From Bacteroidia bacterium (lineage in GTDB: Bacteria; Bacteroidota; Bacteroidia; Bacteroidales; CAJPTX01), in contig CAJPTS010000010.1 of NCBI GenBank assembly GCA_905373625.1, positions 1 to 19,983 of the forward strand: DNA of 19,983 nucleotides, in the 5' to 3' direction. Position numbers and translations under genes: made by a program. Under the pieces are notes generated by a model that saw only the letters and a list, made by a program, of their open reading frames with translations, searched no databases and was not told where the DNA came from. Positions 15,415 through 19,983 of the stretch are shown here, in pieces (the first letter of the stretch is position 1; every line of letters begins with the position of its first letter).

Positions 15415-15422
15415 TACTTTTG
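15415..15422 (+). promoter_or_regulatory. Bacteroidota -7 promoter box of fumC
   Basis: TACTTTTG matches TAnnTTTG, 37 nt before the fumC ATG, giving a leader of about 30 nt. The -33 region overlaps the T-run of the preceding terminator (no exact TTTG at the ideal distance). Its position right after a terminator supports independent transcription of fumC. Confidence 0.5.
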
Positions 15423-15459
15423 TAAAAGAGCGAACAAGTTAATATTTATCATTGCTGAA

Positions 15460-16860
15460 ATGGAATACAGAGTAGAGCGCGATACTATGGGGGAGGTTAA
15501 AGTACCTGCCGATAAGCTATGGGGGGCGCAAACCGAAAGATCTTTTGAGAATTTTAAGATAGGACCTGCGGCTAGCATGCCTCGTGAGATAATTCTTGCC
15601 TTTGCCCATCTTAAAAAGGCGGCTGCGCTTGCAAATAAAGAGCTTGGCGTGCTCGATCCCGAGAAGTGTAAACTTATTGCGCAGGTATGTGATGAGATCC
15701 TTGCAGGTCAGCATGCTGACATGTTCCCACTGGTTATATGGCAAACAGGATCGGGGACGCAGAGCAATATGAATATGAATGAGGTTGTAGCGAACCGTGC
15801 TGAGCAGATTCTTGGGAAGAAACTAGGTGAGGAGGCTACGTTTATTCACCCGAATGACGACGTGAACAAATCGCAATCTAGCAATGATACGTTCCCCACA
15901 GCAATGCACATTGCCGCGGTCTCGGTATTACAAACTATCACGCTCCCTGGTCTTCGGCGTTTACAAGCTACGTTTGCCGCAAAAAGTAAGGAGTTTGCTG
16001 ACGTTGTAAAGATAGGGCGTACGCATATGATGGATGCTACTCCGCTAACGCTAGGGCAGGAGTTTTCAGGTTATGCCTCCCTTATCGAAGCAGGTATTAA
16101 CGCCATAGAAGCGTCTTTGCCGCGTTTGTATGAGTTAGCACTCGGAGGCACTGCTGTTGGTACGGGTCTCAACACGCCTAAAGGGTATGCCGTGCTTGTG
16201 GCGAAGAAAATTGCTGAGCTTACGGGCTTCCCATTCGTTACAGCGCCGAATAAATTTGATGCACTGTCTGCGCATGATGCTTTGGTAGGTGCACATGCAG
16301 CTCTACGTCAGGTGGCAATTTCGTTAATGAAGATTGCGAGCGATTTACGTCTGATGGCTTCGGGACCGCGATCGGGGATAAGCGAGATTTTAATCCCTGA
16401 AAATGAACCGGGTTCTAGTATTATGCCAGGGAAAGTAAATCCCACTCAGATAGAAGCCCTCACCATGGTGTGTGCACAGGTGATGGGGAATGATGCAGCA
16501 ATAGGCGTTGGTGCAATGTTAGGTCAATTTGAGCTCAATGTCTTTAAGCCTGTGATTGTAAGTAATTTCTTACAATCTGCAACGTTGCTGGGCGATGCTT
16601 GTGTGTCTATAGATGAGCATTGTGTCAGCGGGATTCGCCCCAACACTAAGAAAATCACAGAGCACCTGAATAATTCGTTAATGTTGGTCACGGCGTTAAA
16701 TACGCATATAGGTTATGCTAATGCGGCAAAGATTGCGAAGAAAGCGCATGCAGAGGATCTGACTCTCCGCGAGTCGGCTATTGCCACAGGATTAGTATCG
16801 GCCGAGGATTTTGATAAATGGGTGGATGCTAAGAAGATGATCGGCAGTCTCGAAAAATAA
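15460..16860 (+). CDS. fumC: Fumarate hydratase, class II
   Basis: Iron-independent fumarase interconverting fumarate and L-malate in the TCA cycle (either direction). It has 466 residues, standard for FumC. Motifs: TGSGTQSNMN at 96-105, SSNDTFPTAMH at 140-150, GRTHMMDATPL at 186-196 with catalytic-pocket H189, and the superfamily signature GSSIMPGKVNP at 318-328 carrying the loop serine. The length and NDTFPTAMHIA/TPLTLGQEFSGY favour fumarase over aspartase, argininosuccinate lyase or adenylosuccinate lyase. It has its own -7 box and is preceded by a terminator. A weak CGTTG/CAACG hairpin (16890-16910) lies between it and the S41 protease gene, too weak to call a terminator. Confidence 0.96.
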   Translation: MEYRVERDTMGEVKVPADKLWGAQTERSFENFKIGPAASMPREIILAFAHLKKAAALANKELGVLDPEKCKLIAQVCDEILAGQHADMFPLVIWQTGSGTQSNMNMNEVVANRAEQILGKKLGEEATFIHPNDDVNKSQSSNDTFPTAMHIAAVSVLQTITLPGLRRLQATFAAKSKEFADVVKIGRTHMMDATPLTLGQEFSGYASLIEAGINAIEASLPRLYELALGGTAVGTGLNTPKGYAVLVAKKIAELTGFPFVTAPNKFDALSAHDALVGAHAALRQVAISLMKIASDLRLMASGPRSGISEILIPENEPGSSIMPGKVNPTQIEALTMVCAQVMGNDAAIGVGAMLGQFELNVFKPVIVSNFLQSATLLGDACVSIDEHCVSGIRPNTKKITEHLNNSLMLVTALNTHIGYANAAKIAKKAHAEDLTLRESAIATGLVSAEDFDKWVDAKKMIGSLEK

Positions 16861-16941
16861 TAGTGTCCTCTTGTAGTTCTTTAGCAAGTCGTTGTTCAGA
16901 TCGGGCAACGCTTCATTTCAAACTGTAATATCTTCACATAA

Positions 16942-18660
16942 ATGCGGATAAAGAAATATCTACTCGTTACATTATTGGTCTTAGGAGGGGCAGGGGCTTC
17001 GTTCTTAGGTATTGCTGCCTACACGGATCATGACCTTACAAAGAATCTTGAAACGCTCTTTGCCGTATTCCGCGATGCGATGCTAATGGATGTAGATGAA
17101 CCCGACCCAGAACAGCTAACGAATGCGGGTATAGTAGGTATGTTAAAGACCTTGGATCCGTATACCGAGTATATCCCCGAGAGCTCCAAGGAGACGTTGC
17201 AGTTTATGACTACGGGCGAATATGCGGGAATAGGAGCTCTGATCCAAAAGGCTGGTGATTATACGCATGTAGCTCAACTGTATGACAATACCCCTGCGGT
17301 TCATGCAGGCGTAAAGACGGGCGATACGATTATCAAGATAGATGGTGTAGATCTGAAAGGCGTCTCGGTTAGTGATGTTAGTGCTAAGCTAAAGGGGAAG
17401 GAGAATTCTGTTCTGAAGCTTACGGTTAATCGCCCTTATGGGAAGACGGGCATTGAGTTACGTGTAAAACGTGCTCGTATACAAATCCCGGCCATTGCTT
17501 ATGCTACGCGTCTGAAGCATGATATCGGTTATGTAAACCTGTCAGGTTTCACGGCAGGTTGTGCGAAAGAGGTACGTACGGCGATAGACAACATTCGCGG
17601 AAAAGGTGCACCCTTAAAGGGATTAGTGTTAGATCTGCGCGGCAATGTTGGGGGACTGTTTAACGAAGCGGTGGAGCTAGTCAGCTTATTTGTTCCCGCA
17701 GGTACTAAGGTGGTAGATGTAAGAGGACGTAATCAGCAGCAGATAAATACGGTGCTTTCTTCGGGCGAGTCACCTTTCAAAGATTTACCACTGGTTGTCT
17801 TGGTGAATCGAGAATCGGCCTCTTCGAGCGAGATTGTAGCAGGTGCATTACAAGATCTTGACAGAGCGCTGATTATCGGCGAACAAACCTTTGGTAAAGG
17901 ATTGGTTCAGACAACACGCCCCTTACCTCACGGCGGAGTATTTAAGATTACAACGGCTAAGTACTATACGCCAAGTGGGCGCTGTATCCAAGCTATTGAT
18001 TACGCGCACCGCGATCAGAATGGGGCAGTGGAGTATATACCCGATTCGCTCATGCGTGAGTTCAAAACAGTGAACGGACGCACGGTGTATGATGGCGGAG
18101 GTATTTGGCCTGACATAGCAATAAAGTCGCACGAGTATGGTGTTCTAATTGCTTCATTATACGTGAATAATGCGTTTTACGATTATGCCAATCGTTATCA
18201 GCAGAACAATAGCAAAATCCCCCCGAAGGAGAAGTTCAAACTATCAGAAAAGGAGCTGAAGGATTTTCTCGCTTTTGTAAAGAAGAAGGAGTATACGCGC
18301 AAGAATGCCATGTTTGATCAGGTGCAGCGCTTGGAAAATATGGGAAAAGAAATAGCAGTAGACTCGGCTATGCGCGGAGAATTACAACGCTTACGCGAAT
18401 CGCTCGAGTCCGAATTTAATGCTTATTACACCGCGCACAGGTCGGAACTTAAAGAATTACTAGAACAAGAAATAATTTCGCGGTACTACTATCGTGCTGG
18501 GCGTTTAGCGCATTCGTTGGCGCGAGATACGGTACTAATACGCAGTGAGGAGCTTTTGCGGACGCCAGATAGTATCCAACATATTCTACAAACGGTCTCG
18601 CCCATTGATATGCGACGGGAGAGTGCCCGTACTAATAAAAAGAAACAGCAAGTGGGGTAG
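16942..18660 (+). CDS. S41 family C-terminal processing protease with PDZ domain
   Basis: A 572-residue CtpA/Prc-type protease that trims or degrades envelope proteins from the C-terminus. A membrane-anchoring or signal helix is at about 6-27, a PDZ domain at about 88-165 (with the ligand-binding GIGAL stretch at 96-100), and the peptidase core at about 190-350. The Ser-Lys dyad is visible: S294 in ESASSSEIVAGAL and K319 in GEQTFGKGLVQT, exactly 25 residues apart as in Prc and D1 protease. The C-terminal ~170 residues (about 400-572) are charged and helical, as in Bacteroidota members of this family, of unknown role. The start is ATG without Shine-Dalgarno. It lies 81 nt past fumC and 105 nt before mnmA on the same strand; no -7 box is seen. 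Confidence 0.95.
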   Translation: MRIKKYLLVTLLVLGGAGASFLGIAAYTDHDLTKNLETLFAVFRDAMLMDVDEPDPEQLTNAGIVGMLKTLDPYTEYIPESSKETLQFMTTGEYAGIGALIQKAGDYTHVAQLYDNTPAVHAGVKTGDTIIKIDGVDLKGVSVSDVSAKLKGKENSVLKLTVNRPYGKTGIELRVKRARIQIPAIAYATRLKHDIGYVNLSGFTAGCAKEVRTAIDNIRGKGAPLKGLVLDLRGNVGGLFNEAVELVSLFVPAGTKVVDVRGRNQQQINTVLSSGESPFKDLPLVVLVNRESASSSEIVAGALQDLDRALIIGEQTFGKGLVQTTRPLPHGGVFKITTAKYYTPSGRCIQAIDYAHRDQNGAVEYIPDSLMREFKTVNGRTVYDGGGIWPDIAIKSHEYGVLIASLYVNNAFYDYANRYQQNNSKIPPKEKFKLSEKELKDFLAFVKKKEYTRKNAMFDQVQRLENMGKEIAVDSAMRGELQRLRESLESEFNAYYTAHRSELKELLEQEIISRYYYRAGRLAHSLARDTVLIRSEELLRTPDSIQHILQTVSPIDMRRESARTNKKKQQVG

Positions 18661-18765
18661 TTAATTCGTGCAACTTGTTAATGAACATCTAGCTAATCTA
18701 TCCATATTAGTATAAGATTTTAATAGAGAAAGTCTATCTCGCTGTATGAAAGGCGTAAATAGAAG

Positions 18766-19932
18766 ATGGCAAAGGTTGTGGTCGGACTCTCGGGAGGAGT
18801 AGATTCGAGTGTTGCTGCCTATTTGTTGAAGCAACAGGGGCATGACGTTCTGGGCATCTATATGCAGAACTGGACAGAGCGTGTGGGACTTCTAAAGTCG
18901 GATTGTCCTTTTGAAGAAGACCGCGATTTTGCTGCGCTCGTCGCCCGTAAATTAAACATACCCTTTGAGGTGGTAGATTTGAGCGAGGAGTATAAAAATT
19001 CTGTGATAGAATATCTTTTTGCGGAGTATGCAAAAGGGCGAACACCCAATCCAGATGTACTCTGTAATCGAGAAATTAAGTTTGCCGCCTTTTGGGAGAT
19101 TGCACGTGCTCGTGGAGCAGACTACGTGGCTACGGGGCACTACTGTCGTAAAGAGGAGACGGTCATAGAGGGTAAAACCGTCTATTCGCTCCTTGCTGGT
19201 TGCGATGCGGGCAAAGATCAGAGTTATTTCCTGTGCCAAGTAAATCAGCAGCAGCTTCAGCATGCACTTTTCCCGATAGGCACGATGCAGAAAGCCGAGG
19301 TGCGTGAGTTGGCAAAAAACTTAGGATTGGCTACGGCGCAGCGCAAGGATAGTTATGGGATCTGTTTTGTGGGTAAAATAGATCTCCCCACGTTTCTTGC
19401 ACAGCGTCTTGAGGCTAAGCGAGGGGAGATAATTGAGATCCCGCGCGATATCACTCTACCACAGCGTGCAAACTCCTTAAGCGAACAAGCTAAACCGTAT
19501 GAATTAACTCGCGATATGGGCACGGTGGTGGGATATCACGCGGGGGCATATTTTTACACAGTAGGACAGCGTAAGGGGTTAGGTATAGGCGGTAAAGAAC
19601 TGCCGCTCTTTGTGTTAGGTATTGATGTAAAGAGTAATAGGGTATATGTGGGGCAGGGGCATGCACATCCTTGCCTTAACCGACAAGTGGTCTTCATGGC
19701 TTCAGAAGAAGTCCACTGGGTCAATCCGACCAGAGCGCTCGCAATAGGCGATAAAATGCCCGTAAAAGCTCGTTTGCGCTACAGACAGCCGCTTCAGGAT
19801 GCACAACTCCAGAGAACAGAAGAAGGCTATTATTTGACCTTTGAAACGCCTCAGCGAGGGGTTACCCCTGGTCAGTTTGCTGCTTGGTATGTTGATGCTG
19901 AGCTTTTAGGCTCTGCTCCAGTCTTTTATTAG
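18766..19932 (+). CDS. mnmA: tRNA-specific 2-thiouridylase MnmA (TrmU)
   Basis: Catalyses ATP-dependent 2-thiolation of the wobble uridine U34 in tRNA-Lys, -Glu and -Gln. It has 388 residues. The PP-loop SGGVDSS is at 9-15, which activates U34 with ATP. The catalytic cysteines are C100 (NPDVLCNREIKF) and C200 (DSYGICFVG), which carry and transfer the persulfide. TVGQRKGLGIGG near 270 is the tRNA-contact signature. An extra segment of about 22 residues (near 236-260, PRDITLPQRANSLSEQAKPYELTRD) precedes it, of the kind seen in Bacteroidota MnmA. The start ATG matches the conserved MAKVVVGLSGG beginning; an earlier ATG 20 nt upstream is out of frame. Together with mnmG at the left end it supplies both U34 modifications. 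Confidence 0.97.
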   Translation: MAKVVVGLSGGVDSSVAAYLLKQQGHDVLGIYMQNWTERVGLLKSDCPFEEDRDFAALVARKLNIPFEVVDLSEEYKNSVIEYLFAEYAKGRTPNPDVLCNREIKFAAFWEIARARGADYVATGHYCRKEETVIEGKTVYSLLAGCDAGKDQSYFLCQVNQQQLQHALFPIGTMQKAEVRELAKNLGLATAQRKDSYGICFVGKIDLPTFLAQRLEAKRGEIIEIPRDITLPQRANSLSEQAKPYELTRDMGTVVGYHAGAYFYTVGQRKGLGIGGKELPLFVLGIDVKSNRVYVGQGHAHPCLNRQVVFMASEEVHWVNPTRALAIGDKMPVKARLRYRQPLQDAQLQRTEEGYYLTFETPQRGVTPGQFAAWYVDAELLGSAPVFY

Positions 19933-19983
19933 AGACGAAAAAGGTACAAAGTACGAAGTAAGCTAAAAGCAGAGCGCTATAGG

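Noticed and set aside
16890..16910. CGTTG/CAACG hairpin after fumC as a terminator
   Set aside because: Only 5 bp with an 11-nt loop and no proper T tract; co-transcription of fumC and the protease gene remains possible.
18766..19263. Several minus-strand ORFs of 60-103 residues opposite mnmA
   Set aside because: All overlap the PP-loop and catalytic-cysteine region of mnmA on the other strand and overlap each other in different frames, as shadows do.

Overview
The window looks like chromosomal DNA of a Bacteroidota member, most likely order Bacteroidales. The grounds are the gene content and order, the near absence of Shine-Dalgarno sequences before starts (A/T-rich upstreams instead), three matches to the Bacteroidota -7 promoter box TAnnTTTG, and lineage-style proteins such as an MnmA with an extra central segment and a lipoprotein cyclophilin with a long insert. 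Genus and species cannot be read from the sequence. I did no database search; family calls rest on motifs and remembered family features.

Left block, minus strand, 1-13321, read right to left: an outer-membrane patatin phospholipase of type Vd autotransporter style, a Wzx/MATE-type flippase, dUTPase (dut), a TPR lipoprotein, a membrane-anchored adenylate cyclase fused to an HD phosphohydrolase domain, an EnvC-like degenerate LytM protein, an RsbW-like anti-sigma kinase, YbeY, MnmG, and the N-terminal 301 residues of UvrC, which runs off the left edge. Patatin to TPR is tightly packed (abutting, overlapping by 22 nt, then 2 nt apart), as are the RsbW-like gene and ybeY (2 nt). The cyclase gene stands apart, with noncoding gaps of 336 nt and 244 nt around it.

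Right block, plus strand, 13370-19932: a cyclophilin-type lipoprotein PPIase and pheS (1 nt apart), then a strong terminator-like hairpin containing what looks like an IS3/IS150-type terminal inverted repeat, then fumC with its own -7 box, an S41 C-terminal processing protease, and mnmA. The two blocks diverge from a 48-nt gap at 13322-13369.

Most genes are housekeeping: translation quality and tRNA wobble modification (mnmG, mnmA, pheS, ybeY), DNA repair and nucleotide hygiene (uvrC, dut), envelope growth and protein folding (EnvC-like, flippase, patatin, PPIase, S41 protease), and the TCA cycle (fumC). The least ordinary features are the cyclase-HD fusion inside this envelope/housekeeping cluster and the IS-end-like hairpin between pheS and fumC. 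I found no tRNA, rRNA, CRISPR array, intact transposase or prophage gene.
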